64,000 bases of DNA, taken from Oscheius onirici. Its lineage: Eukaryota; Nematoda; Chromadorea; Rhabditida; Rhabditidae. The notes under the pieces are model-generated. The model did not search any database. It worked only from the letters and a program-made list of their open reading frames with translations, and had not been told where the DNA came from. Shown in pieces: positions 1-11,650 of this stretch. The stretch covers positions 5,704,001 through 5,768,000 of the forward strand of contig OW051473.1 of assembly GCA_932521025.1 (NCBI GenBank). Direction: 5' to 3'. Every line of letters begins with the position of its first letter. The first letter of the stretch is position 1. Both the position numbers and the translations under genes were made by a program.

Positions 1-2892
1 AATTTCAGGCGGTAAACGGACGTAAAATTGGAGTTGAAGCCGAAACTTGGCAGCGGCAAGTAGAACTCAAGATGACTCTCAATGTTGAAACTACGGATAA
101 TCATGACCGACAGTTAAAACTAGAGGGTCTTTTCATTTGCCGTGGTTAAAAACAATCAATTTTTCAGCTTTGAGCAATGCTTACCATGTTTTGGCAACGT
201 ATTCTGGCAGCACCATGTTTATCAGTTTTGCGAACAAAATCATGCGATTGGGTAACGATTACCGAAATGTGGAAATCTTTACTGATAAGTTCAATGTGAC
301 GGTGATCACCCGAGACGTGCCATACGACGTGAGTCTACTTTGTGTTTTGCTTAAGATGGCAGGTTCAGATAACTCTTACACAGGAAGAGGTTATAATCAA
401 TCTTCCAACACAAAGAACGAGAGTCTGTCTAACGTTAGACGGTGTGAGTGTCAAGTCGAATCAAGTAGCAAAGTAAGAGAGTCTTCAATGTTTTTAAACC
501 TTTCTCACAGAACACGTGTTGATCGAAATGAGGGAAATCTGACAATTGGAGGGAAGTTCATTGATTCCGATGGAGCGACGGTAGAGTTTTCACACTGTTA
601 AAGAAAAATATACACATTTTTTAGCTAATGGCTGGCACAACATCGCTCAATCTTACAAACGCGGGCCAAATAGCTGCCGATCTTACAAACTCGCGTTTTA
701 TCATTCATAACAACGTTCAAAAGGTAGTAGCTTTTAGTTTTAATTTAGTTTTTTTTTCAGGTGGGACTTGTCTCCTCTCATCAAATGATGCAAATTGATC
801 AAGGATTTCCAAAAATCACTGTCGATCCGGGAGAGTCTTGCGTGGAAATTGAAGCCAATCACGGTCTTCCGGAATTTGCTGACATTATTCCGCCCTTCAA
901 GTGGCCTCAAGACAAGTTCAAAAATATTGGACCGTTCGAAGGTAGAAAATAGTCAATTACTGTCATAATGCTTTAGGAAACGTTGAAAAAGAATACGAAT
1001 TTTATAACAAAAAATCGTGTTGTTCGGCCGGCGGAACAACAAACTCACCTTTGTCACTAACGGGCGCAATTCAATCAGAATGGAGCGAATGGGGGAACAA
1101 CGGAAACAACGGTGGTGGACTTCTTGGAGGAGGACCTGATGGATTGGGAGGAGTTGATACGTTTTCTACAGCAAGAACAAGAACAAGAGAGCCAGGTGAA
1201 TATTTTTCTTTCTAGAAACTAATGAACACCAATAGAAGCAAGCTTTTTGTTTTCGATAAAAAATGATCTTTTTTAGCCACAGTAACACCCGTGTTTGGAC
1301 ATTGGCCGACAATCAATTCCATCGATGAGCCGGCGACCAGAAGGAAATGGCCCGATAGTTTTGTAACAGGGACAACATCTGGTAGCTGGGAGAATGAGAT
1401 TGGCTGCAACTGTCGATCAACTCCCGGGCAGAACGGTGGAGCAACTCCACCCTTGCCTTCCACCAGCTCTGCTGAAACTGGTACAAAAGCTACTGAAGCA
1501 GTTTCCGTTTCCTCCTCGGCAGCTACAGAAACTGAAACGATGGAATCTTCAAGAGTTACACCGCAAATTATTCCTCTAACTGCTGAAACTACAGTTGGTA
1601 TTACAATTGCAGTCCAACCAAACAGTGAATCCAACGTGCAAACAGAATCAACTAGTGAGCTAATAACAGAGGTTTCGACTGAGGCAACGATTACTACGGC
1701 TACTGTACAACCACAAACAGAAACCTTCCCAACGCCACAGGAAGTTCCAACTACTACTGAGATGATCCCAACACCGAATACATTCCCGACTTTAACAGCG
1801 AACGAAGAAGTAACATCCGGTGAGTCAATGATTTTCTTTTCTTTACGGTACTCTTCAGGAGAACAAGAGCAGAGCTCAACGCCAGAAGATTTCGTGATTG
1901 CTCAGTATGCTTCCACCCGTACGTTTGCTCAACCAGTGTTTAAAACTGTTTCAGTATTCCCTCTCCCGGAGACCATTCCCTTCAATACAACCATCAGCTC
2001 AATTGAAGTTAGCAACAATCAACAGCCAGATCAGTTCCCGCGGCCAAATAATCTAGGATCTTTGCCAGAGAATACTACTGAAGGTTTGAAACAGACATAA
2101 ATCATCAAAAAGATTCAAGGACTAGAATGGTCAGGAGGAGCCTCTGATTTGGACACTGCGACGGATCCAACAGATGGCTTCCCAGTGCCGGTTACAAACA
2201 GTTCAACTTTTGTGTGAGCTTTGTATCAAATTGTTTTTTCAAACGGTTCTCTCCAGAAAGCGTTCGCCGTTGGTGCTGACTCTTCGCCTGCCCGATAACG
2301 TTGTCGGAAGACAGATGAATATTACTGATACGATACGCGAAGGTCTCCGAAGAGTTGTCAGAAGAGCTAGTAAACGAAAGATTTCAAAACGGCAAATACC
2401 AGGAGACGAACTTGTTCAAGTAGGTTCTTTTGAGTACTGTAATGGATTCTCTTCAAGATAAGTAGTATAAGGCAACACAACGGAACTGTGGAAGTTGTCT
2501 TTGATGTAGTTGAAAATCCCATCATTGAAGACGATTTACTTTCTTTAAGTAACCAGGAAATGTCAGAGTACTTTGCCTACCCAGTATGTTCTACTGTATT
2601 CTGTTCCAATTATAACGATTTAGGTCATATCACTAACAAGAGTGGACGACATTGGTGATAGCCGTCTTATCTACATCCTTGCTGCTTTTGGAGCTGCTGT
2701 GATGACATTTTTCTGCCTCTGCTGCATATTTCAGTCCATTACCAAACAGATGTCTCAAGCGGTGAAAAAAATTTCTGTCCATTTTAAAGGTTTAAGTTTC
2801 AGCTCCTTGTTTCTGTCGGCAAGCGCTTTCACAAACAACCACTGCCAGAAAATAATCAGGATCTCTACCAGAATGCCAATGCGCCATACTGA
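1..2892 (+). CDS. Ser/Thr-rich transmembrane mucin with SEA-like domain (5' end outside window)
   Basis: This is a multi-exon gene entered mid-way; the first readable exon piece starts near base 3. Exons joined by GT/AG introns of about 35-150 nt keep one frame. The N-terminal readable part is globular and unrecognised; it includes the stretch NEGNLTIGGKFIDSDGATL. A Gly/Asn linker and a long Thr/Ser/Glu-rich stretch follow (about 1440-2090). A SEA-like domain then starts at LTLRLPDNVVGRQMNIT (about 2275) and continues with NGTVEVVFDVVENPI (about 2475-2520). One TM helix (IYILAAFGAAVMTFFCLCCIF, 2670-2732) is followed by a short tail ending NQDLYQNANAPY. A 41-nt phase-0 intron at about 2763-2803 gives this tail; reading through gives a different one. 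Inferred role: an epithelial surface or cuticle-associated mucin. The SEA domain contains several dibasic sites. The stop lies 83 bp from the convergent stop of the transporter. Confidence 0.65.
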
Positions 2893-2975
2893 TGTCTTTC
2901 AAGATATGTGTAAATCAAATGGTGATCTCTTATTCATATCATTAGACTTGTTATTCAATGCTTTTGGAAAAATGA

Positions 2976-5144
2976 TTAGAGTTTTGTCTTTTCCACTACC
3001 GATGTGGTGGCAGAATGTTCCGCCGGCACAACGCGATGCTTTTTGCCTTCTTTGCTATTACGATAACCATAAGCCAGGTAGATCAAGACACCTTAAGATT
3101 AATTCTGTGCTTGAACATTGTAACTGACCTATTGCGACCCAAATGACAAGTCTAATCCAAGTGAGGTAATTCAGATAGATCATCATGCAGGTATTGATAG
3201 TCAGGCTGAGAAGAGGAATATACGGGACCAGAGGTACTTTGTATGTCAGAGCAATGTTATTTTCTTCGTGGCACAAGACAAAACATAGTCCCGACAATGT
3301 TGTAACAGCCCCAACAGCCAACCAAACTATTCCCAGTACACTCAGATGTGGGTCTGGAACAAACTTAAAAATACCATTTGTTTTACCTAGTTTGATTTTC
3401 AATGCCATGATAACAATCCCGAGGATAAAAATTAATATAGCAACAGATATTGTACGCTGTCTCAACACAGACACCAGTTGAGAACGGAATGGCACATTTT
3501 GACGAAGTTGACTTTCTGAACATTCTTTCATTTTAAATACAATCCACCTAACCTGATCCATCTTTCACGGTTTCTGGACGATACCTTAGTAACAGGACAC
3601 TTGCAGAAACAAATGAATAGGCCATGAGTGTTCCCAATGACAAAAAGTCGACAAGAGCATTCAGATCAAAAACGAGAGCTATCACTGCATTGATCAGTGT
3701 TGAGAGAATAATGGCGTTCAATGGAATCTGAAGACGTTTTCATGATGTGGTTTTTAACAATGCCTTAGTCATGCTGTTAATTTTGGCTAAAAAGGAAAAG
3801 AGCAAGCCATCGTCGGCCATAGCATATACAGCTCGTGGCAACGCAAAAGCTCCAGTCATCTGAAAAGGTGTAATAATGAAGTCTGACCGAAAACCTGATT
3901 GTTTATAATAGCAAGCAGAGCTCCAGCAGACACAGTATACTTTGCATAAGTTAACCCCTTTGCTTGAAAGGCTGCGGCAAATGATGCATTTGGATCAATC
4001 TGGAAGTTAAATGTAAACCACAATAAAGGTTTTACTTTATCGTAAGGAAGCATAACTGTGAGAGCGGCTGCCATCAGAATGTAGACGGTCGTGACTAGAC
4101 CCAGTGAGAGAAATGTTGCAATTGGGATTGTTCTACGAGGATCTAAAATTGTACGTATATATGTTAAACAGGAGTTTCACTTTTAGCCTCTTCTCCGGCC
4201 GTAGCTAAGGCTTCAAATCCAATAAAGGAAAAAAATACCATTCCCGCTCCAGATAGTGTTCCAGCAAACCCAAACGGGAAAAATCTCAGAAATATTTATA
4301 AGGTCAGAAGAAGTGTCTCACCTGGATACTCCTTCATCAGTCGTTCCGAACCATAGCGAAAAATCTGCCTGAGTAAAGCCAACAACTACTACGAAAGCAA
4401 TAACGGAAAGGTTTAAAATGACAAAGAATTTGTTAATGTTCGACGATGTTTTTGAACCAGTTGCCACAATGGCTGATGCCACACAAGTTGAAAGGAAAGC
4501 AACAATATCTGGGTAGGTGCTAAAGAAGCCTCCCTCCTGAAACAGGCATGTTTTCCTATATCTAATGCCAACCTCTTTGCTTAGATGTCCGATAGTACTA
4601 ATGGTCGTGTTCTGAATCCAGTTGCCTAATAGATTGTCAAGGTAGGCCGACCAAGCTCTCGCGATAGCTGATGAGCATACTTTTTATCTAACAAAAACTA
4701 ACCGGCATTTCCAATCAAGTATTCTAGAACAACGTTCCAGCCGATGATGAACCCCCACAGTTCGCCCACACTTACATACGCATAGGTGTATGCACTTCCG
4801 GCTCGAGGAAATCTGAAATAATCGGCTGAAACTGGAAACCACATTGTGTACCTGGCGCCAAACTCGGCATAACTGAAAGCAGAGAGTAGAGCTGCAAAAC
4901 CGGCAAAAAGAAAAGAGATCATTACTGACGGTCCGGCTATTTTATGAATTACAGACCCTGAACTTTGTTTCTATATTGTTCATTTTCCCATACCGGCCAA
5001 GACGTAGATTCCTGCCCCGGTCATTTGCCCAACGGCTAACGCTGTGACATCGAATACATTGAGACATCTCCTGAGATTGGATTGTAGCAAACTGTCTCCA
5101 TCAAATGTCTTCTTCCGAAAGATGGAAGAAAGGAAAGTCGACAT
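2976..5144 (-). CDS. Cationic amino-acid transporter (APC superfamily, SLC7 CAT type)
   Basis: This is a multi-pass plasma-membrane permease of the CAT (SLC7A1-4) family, which carries arginine, lysine and ornithine in characterised members. The start is ATG at 5144-5142, giving [14 protein letters not shown] followed by the family signature [15 protein letters not shown] and [11 protein letters not shown]. Later exons carry [20 protein letters not shown] with [11 protein letters not shown], then a Ser/Thr-rich loop, [17 protein letters not shown] (the conserved FIGFE block), [21 protein letters not shown] and [18 protein letters not shown]. The C-terminal exons carry the CAT-type block [20 protein letters not shown] and [14 protein letters not shown]. 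After the last short intron the protein ends in a hydrophilic tail with stop TAA at 2978-2976. Introns are short. The gene is convergent with the mucin upstream and lies in the same orientation as the next transporter. The substrate is inferred from the family only. Confidence 0.88.
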
Positions 5145-5486
5145 CGGGTGTAGCAGTCGACTGTTGTTGGGTAAGGCTGTATTTGAAGGCGACTGATATA
5201 AAGATGCTCAAACAAAACAGATGCTGCCACAACGAGAAAAACTAACACACCGCGTTGTTTGACAGTAATCCGGCAGTGAGGTCGCAGGACAACCGGATAT
5301 GGACGTGTTATTCTTGTTCGTTTTTGACTTTCGACTGTTGAATTTAAAGCAGCGCAGGCATGACGCAGCACATTCTCACGACCATCAATACAGGGAATGT
5401 CGCTTTTATTCTTTAAAGTTTGATTCAACCCGCGGAAAATTAACAAAACCGGCTATAGGTACAGATATTGAGCATGGGATTGTGTT

Positions 5487-7638
5487 TTATGCTACCAGAT
5501 TGTGATGATCTTCGACCGAAGAGCTAGGTGAGGCTGAACCAGCAGCGGACGTATTGGAGACCCTTCTAATATTGTCTTCTTGAGATCCTTCCGGCATTCT
5601 CTCCTCTTCGCTTCTTTTTAACTCTTGTTGTATTTTCCATTGAGGCATCATGAGTCTGTGGACTCCCCTGCAACTTCTATATGTATTTGTACTTTCACTT
5701 CCTACATTTGCCCAAAAATAACAATCAGCTGTACCATGCCACCAACAAAGAAAGCACAGCCTGGCCAGCTGTGAATGGTAGCTTTGAAAAGGTTGTTGAA
5801 AGACATGGCCGATAGAATGGGACAAATGGCAATAATCATGGAACATACTGAAAAAGCATTTTGCTAAAATGATAACAAAAACTAACATGTTAACAAACGA
5901 GCAGTCTGTTCTTTGGGAACCATTCGTGGAAGGAACGACCGGTATCCCGGAGCAATTCCGCCAGCAAAGAATGAGAAGATTGCAGCTGGAAAACGGTTTC
6001 CGTACTAGTACTGACTTACTCAAAAAGATTTCTTTAGTTGAAGTTGCCTGAGAGATCAGGAAAAATGATGAAGCCGATGCTGTGATACCCAGGATGATCA
6101 TGATACTGTCTTTACCTAGCCATCTGACCAAAGTCAGAGCAAGAGGAACTAAGATTAAACAGTATTTCTACATAAAAGTGTCTCACTTGCAACCATTCCA
6201 AGAGAAAACAATAATCCTTTCAATAAGGAAAAATCGCTGAACTGCTTATCAGTCCAGGAGAAGGGCGGTCTTTTGACGAAGAGAAACAGGAGAGACGCAT
6301 CTAAACGTCTAAAAAGTATGCTCTTATAAATTCTTACCCAATGCAAGGAACTCAACAAAGACGAAAAGAAGTGAGAGAGAAATACAAAGTCTTGTCCATC
6401 CAAACCTCTTCTCCGTGAGAACTTCGAGTAAACTTCCAACATAATCACGAATCCTGGCTCGTTCAGGTCCAGGCTGGACGATTTCAATGTCTCCATCGGC
6501 AGTATCTACATAGCACAGTTAGGTTATCTTTTTATCTAGAGCTTACTTTGGAATTCGTTGTAAGTGAAGTCGTTGTTCTTGGGGAAATGCGTCTCCTTGA
6601 CGAAAAGAATAGCGTAGACGAATGTGATTATAGCTAGAGAACATTCTGAAAGCGATTTTTTTCTATTTTTTGTAGAGAAACTTACGTATAACAGCGGAAT
6701 GTAAATAACTGTCGGTGTGTCCTTTGATCGAGACTACTGCTGCGACCGACAAGAATGAGAATCCGAAATTACCGAGCAGTCTTCCAAAGGCCTGCATAAA
6801 GGATGCTACGCCAATACGGACCGGGACTGTTGACGATCCCTAGAAAGACATATTTTTGGTAAAAAAAACAAAAACAAACAGGCTTGAGCTTATGTCTGCA
6901 GTCATCGGTAACTATGGCCAAAGCAGTGACCATGATGGAAGATACACCTCCAGTTAACCCTGTAACTTGTTGTTTTTTTAGAAAGTAAGTTTAACCAACC
7001 CATCGAAAGCTCCGCCATAAAATACCATTGATAAATAGACATCTTTTCATACGTGACAGTTGCAATTAGTTGAAAAATAGTGTACAAAACATATCCGACC
7101 ATTGTGAATATCAGGGGACTTTTTCTTCCTAAAAACCTGCATAACTTAATAACAATGCGATGTTTACCATATTTGTCCGACCAGGAACCAATTAATGGAG
7201 CCACTAAAAGCGAAGGCACACAGCTGGCAACCTGAAATACTAAGTGGTTCCCGCATGAGTTTTCTGAGACCTGAATCCAAATTTGCATTGTGGCAATATC
7301 TTCTTCAACAATGTCTTCCAATGTGCCGTTACTTGCTGCTAGTTGAGCACACACCGATGTTGTGTTCTTTGCCTCCGGCTGATAAAAGTCTTTTGTTTTC
7401 CAGTGTGTTCTTAACTTACAAACAGCTTTGACGCTATTTCCACGCATCGGGCCCAATAAGTAAACAGTGGCTGAGATGTTGTCAAGAAGCCAAGAGATAT
7501 GGAGAGAAGAAGGAGTACTGGCTCCACATTAAACAAGCCGCTGAAATTAAATATATAATAATACGGATTTCAATTGCTACTGGACCTGTACTTCCTAATA
7601 ATGCGGATTGTATGAGCATGTCGAGAGAAAAGCCCCAT
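5487..7638 (-). CDS. Major-facilitator transporter, SLC46/proton-coupled folate transporter-like
   Basis: The start is at 7638 (MGLFSRHAHTIRIIRNGL), chosen because splicing across the first intron at a GTACAG donor joins it in frame to FNVEPVLLLLSISLGFLTT, the VEP motif that opens SLC46 proteins. An acidic extracellular loop (NTTSVCAQLAASNGTLEDI) follows. Next come VPSLLVAPLIGSWSDKYG and, after an intron, RKSPLIFTMVGYVLYTIF; together these form the MFS loop 2-3 motif (GxxSDxxGRK). Further exons continue the TM helices, including VRIGVASFMQAFGRLLGNFG, a cytosolic loop, ITASASSFFLISQAT and a hydrophilic Ser/Glu-rich tail ending SVEDHHNLVA. SLC46 members carry folates, anti-folates or related small anions; which applies here cannot be read from sequence. 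Internal exon borders toward the C-terminus are approximate. Confidence 0.8.
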
Positions 7639-10600
7639 TCGTGGCAACGCCAGTCGATGGGGTGGAGCTCTTTATGTTACCCAACAGAGGCAAAGGTTTT
7701 TTCGCAAGTGTAAGTATCTATATGCCTCAATGAAAACAACGGGGATGTGCCAACCAAAAAGAGAACAGGACATAATCTAGCGATTATCGCTTTGCCATTT
7801 ATTGACAGCTGAACGCGAGAATAGATCGAAGTTCCCCGAGAAGTAATTTATTTCATGGGAATTACGATGCTACTTTGTAAGTTTCCGGGAACAAAACGTT
7901 ATTTGCTTAACTAGTTTTTGTTAATGTCGACAACATTTTTGAAAAGTTAACATACCTCATAACAAACGTTTTCCTAAGTTAAACGCTATCTTGAAGAATT
8001 GTCAGCAATGTCAATGGGCAATCACAACGACTCAAGGACAACAACGTTCAAAGTTTACTAACTTGTTTTCTTGTGCTCTTATATAGTTTGTACTCACCAA
8101 CACATTTTTGTGCGAGGCTCATCATCTTCTCGGGTTGCCAGACTTGTCTGGGTCAGTCTTCTCAGAAGACTTGGACGACGATCCTAAACTTTTTTAGGTC
8201 ATTAAAAAAAATGCAAGTCTCACCATTGATACGAGTCAATACTGAACCCTATTGGAGGTGACTCACACTCTATTTGTGAAGCTAACCGGGAAAGAGTAAG
8301 GAGAATCATTGTTTGGGTTGGTTAAAAGTCAGCAAAACGGGGGGAGCCCAAACAAAATACTTACGTTGACCATTCCAGAAGAAGAAGCTAAAACCGTCTG
8401 ACCTCTACTTATCAATATTTTGTTATCAAGGATGATATTTTTCCGATGAAAAATTTTGTTATCTGGGCTTTTTTTCAATATGATTCAAACGTACCCCGTT
8501 TTGATAGCGAGTAACATCTGTTACTATCGACATGGAAATCTCAGAACGGAGAGTAGCTGATTCGAGGTAGCCGTAAGTGCCGTTTCGCTGATCAGCTGCC
8601 CTATCGACGCTGCCTGAAAAATATTTACGATCACAGATCACTCAAAAATGCAACCTCCGCCTAGAGCTGGTTCAGGAACAGAGTCTTCGTAAAAAATTTC
8701 TCGAGGCTGGCTATACGCAGGCTGAGAATATCTTCTCATTTTTGAAAAGTCATAGATTCTGAATTTTTTCCAGGTATTTTTGCGAGGAAGTCAGAGAGTG
8801 AGATGCTAAAGACGTTAATGTTGCAATAGAGGTGGGCCAGCTGAGAACCGGGAAGCCGGTTATTGATTTGTGGCACTCAATGACAGCTGACCGTGTGGTA
8901 TGGTTAGGCTGTGCCTTGGGTGGGGTGAGCAAAGAGTCTGGTGCTCTGGGGAACCTATTTCAAAATAAGGCATTTATTATCCACAACGCATTGAAAGGTA
9001 TATATTTTAACGATGGCTTAAGCATTTCTAAGGTCAGGTAGTGATGGAGGTAAGTGTTGCTGAGTTGACGAGAAGGTTCAGCAAAACGTTATCGAATTTC
9101 AGTTGATAAGGTTCTCAGGCCGAGTCGTTCGCTGTAAATTAGCACTCATTGTCGATGTTTCTTTTCTGTGCAAAATCTACTGGGAGGTTATAAAATTTCA
9201 GCACCTTGCTGGCGAGAGCCACTTCTCCATACGGTTGAGACCGACGGAAATAAGTTCAAATTTGTTCAGATGTGCAACTTCAGACTTCCCGACTCATCCA
9301 GAAAATAAATCTCCTGGAATGCGTGTCAGTTTGCAGTATCAGTGGCGATCCATTTCCCGGCTAACTGCGCTGAACTTGTGGAGATAACCCAATTTGAAAA
9401 ATGCGTCCCTACCATCTAGGTCACTGTCTTCGTACAGGACCTTGACCGAAAAAAGTGAATGTTTCGCGCAGGCGGCGCAACTTGAGCCACTGATAGCCAT
9501 CATATCCGAGCGACTGTCCTCTGCGATGTCCTGGACAGTTCAGTTTAGACCACCCGCAGAAAGGCAATATTTCTTTTTAGGCTTTTCATTTTTTAAGCAC
9601 GCATTTTGACTTGTCTTTTGCAATTTTTGAACGCTTTTGTGCTCCGATTGTCTGCTTCCATTGTCTCGTTGCAACCGGCTCAGCTTTTTCAGATTTTAAA
9701 AGTGGCAATTTTCGCTGTTTTACTGAAGCAGCAAATGATATGACCGTCTGTAAGAAGAGCCGTTTGCACTATTGCCCTCTTTCTCATGATCGGAGGCTTC
9801 ATTTAGTTAGAGGAGAAACTTGTACAAAAACGCCTAAAAGACGATCCGCGGGCTTTCGCTTATACGAATCAGCGTCTCGCTGGGCTCCTCGATTAATTCA
9901 CCTCTCGTCCGCCTTGTCACAACCTCTTGCATTCTTTCGCTTTTCTCGGGATGATGTTCTTAACAGGTTCGTCTCCCGACTCAATCCACACCTCAAGCTA
10001 ATGGGCGCGCGTCCATAGCCGCACGCTTGTTCATTCGCGATACTTTTTTGTGGTTTCTTAGACATGGCTGGTCAAGGCAATCTTCCGTAAACAGCTATTG
10101 AACACGGTAATTAAATCAAATTCTTGTTGCAAAGTGGGCGTGTCAAAAGTGCGCGACTCATGGCATCCCGATGGTCGGCTCGACCTACATCCGGCTCTTT
10201 CGCCTTCGAGTGCATTCCTTTTACTGATAGCTGTTCGTCGTGAACAAAACCGTCTACTAGGTCAAATATTTCAACAATTTTTTTCCTTCCAGTTCCAGAT
10301 TATCCTGACCTCTCTTTCTGCTGAAAGTTATCTAACTTTATCCACCTAAAATATTCGATTAGTGAATCCAGAGATGCGCTCAAAGTTTCTGTGAAGCTCA
10401 GTGAAGTGACAGTTTAATCTGTGCAGTGTTGAGGATGGATCAAAAATATCAAAAATCAAATTTGTTTCGTTCTATGACAGGTGAAAACAACTTGTATTTT
10501 GGTTTTCAGCCATGTAAGAATTTTTCCTTTCATGAGCTATGCTGTGACTTTTCCAATCTCAGTGGGCAATTTAAAACTCAAACTATGAGACACCCATGTG

Positions 10601-11650
10601 TTAGCAAAGCACAGTATAAGATTTTCGAAGTAATCGCCATCTGATTTGATTGATGATAACGAAATAACTATCTGTAATTCAATGTTCAGTTTTCGAATTG
10701 AAAACATAGCAAACCAACGTGTCTCAGCCATGTTTTCTTCCCATATTATTGCGGCAATTCACGGTGAACTTTTGTGCTAAAAGAATTTATATAGCGACAA
10801 GATCTTCGTTCTGTTTATCCCGAACCAGACGGTTGTCGCCAGTACTGTGCCAGAGAGATGGCAGCCTCGGGTCAAGGCAGTCCCTATCAGATCCGAGATA
10901 GCCGCCTTTTGTGGGCTAACGTAGATAAAAACTACCCTTTCGCGCGTTATTCCCACCTTTTGGCTTTCATGTTTTGGCTTTTCAATGTCCGAAAGGAGGA
11001 ACATTATGAATAATGCAGCTGTCCGCGTAAAGAGAAGCTGCCCTTAGGTGTCACTGTCCACGAGCGCATGAAATTGAAGTCCGGCCATAAGTTGTGAGTG
11101 CGCCTCCTCAACAAAGCGTATCCTAACCGGTATCTCGGTCTTCTTTTTCAGATATTCTCATCGAACAAATCCTCTTTTAACCAGGCGGGTCTCTCGATCA
11201 TTCTTACGATGTTCGCTGACATCCCCTCCCATAACCAATTGATTTCCCTACCTTATTCGAAACACTCCAATGCTAAATGATTTCAATACGCCCCAATTGT
11301 GGCGCTCATCATGTCTGACTTTCCTTTCTCAGAACAAAAACTGGGAGTTTTCGCTTCCGTACGCCCGACCTTATTCCTTTCTAATTCGGCGCCTATCCCA
11401 GTTTCAACACCTATCTTTTCTAATGTAGCTTAGTCACTCTCGATTAGCCCGATCTAAATCTCGAGTATCTTTTGTTTTTCGAATTCTCGAAGTAGACATC
11501 TTGGCTCCATGAGTACGGATCACATTCTGTGGTGAGCGAAAAATTAGAAAACAAAAACGAACGTTCGACCACTGTTTGCATACCCCACTTGCCTCTTATG
11601 TATCTTTTCGATTTCTTCTAATCACATTTATTTGAAGTTCCAGATCGACG
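7639..11650. other. Gene-poor spacer with two coding-like fragments
   Basis: I see no complete gene in these 4 kb. Open frames are short and lack matching splice sites. Two plus-strand pieces read like degraded coding sequence. One is at about 8595-8763 (contains RLELVQEQSLRKKFLEAGYT). The other is at about 8827-9041 (contains GQLRTGKPVIDLWHSMTADR). They do not join in one frame by clear GT/AG introns. The distal part presumably holds the promoter of the downstream multi-Kunitz gene. Confidence 0.4.
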
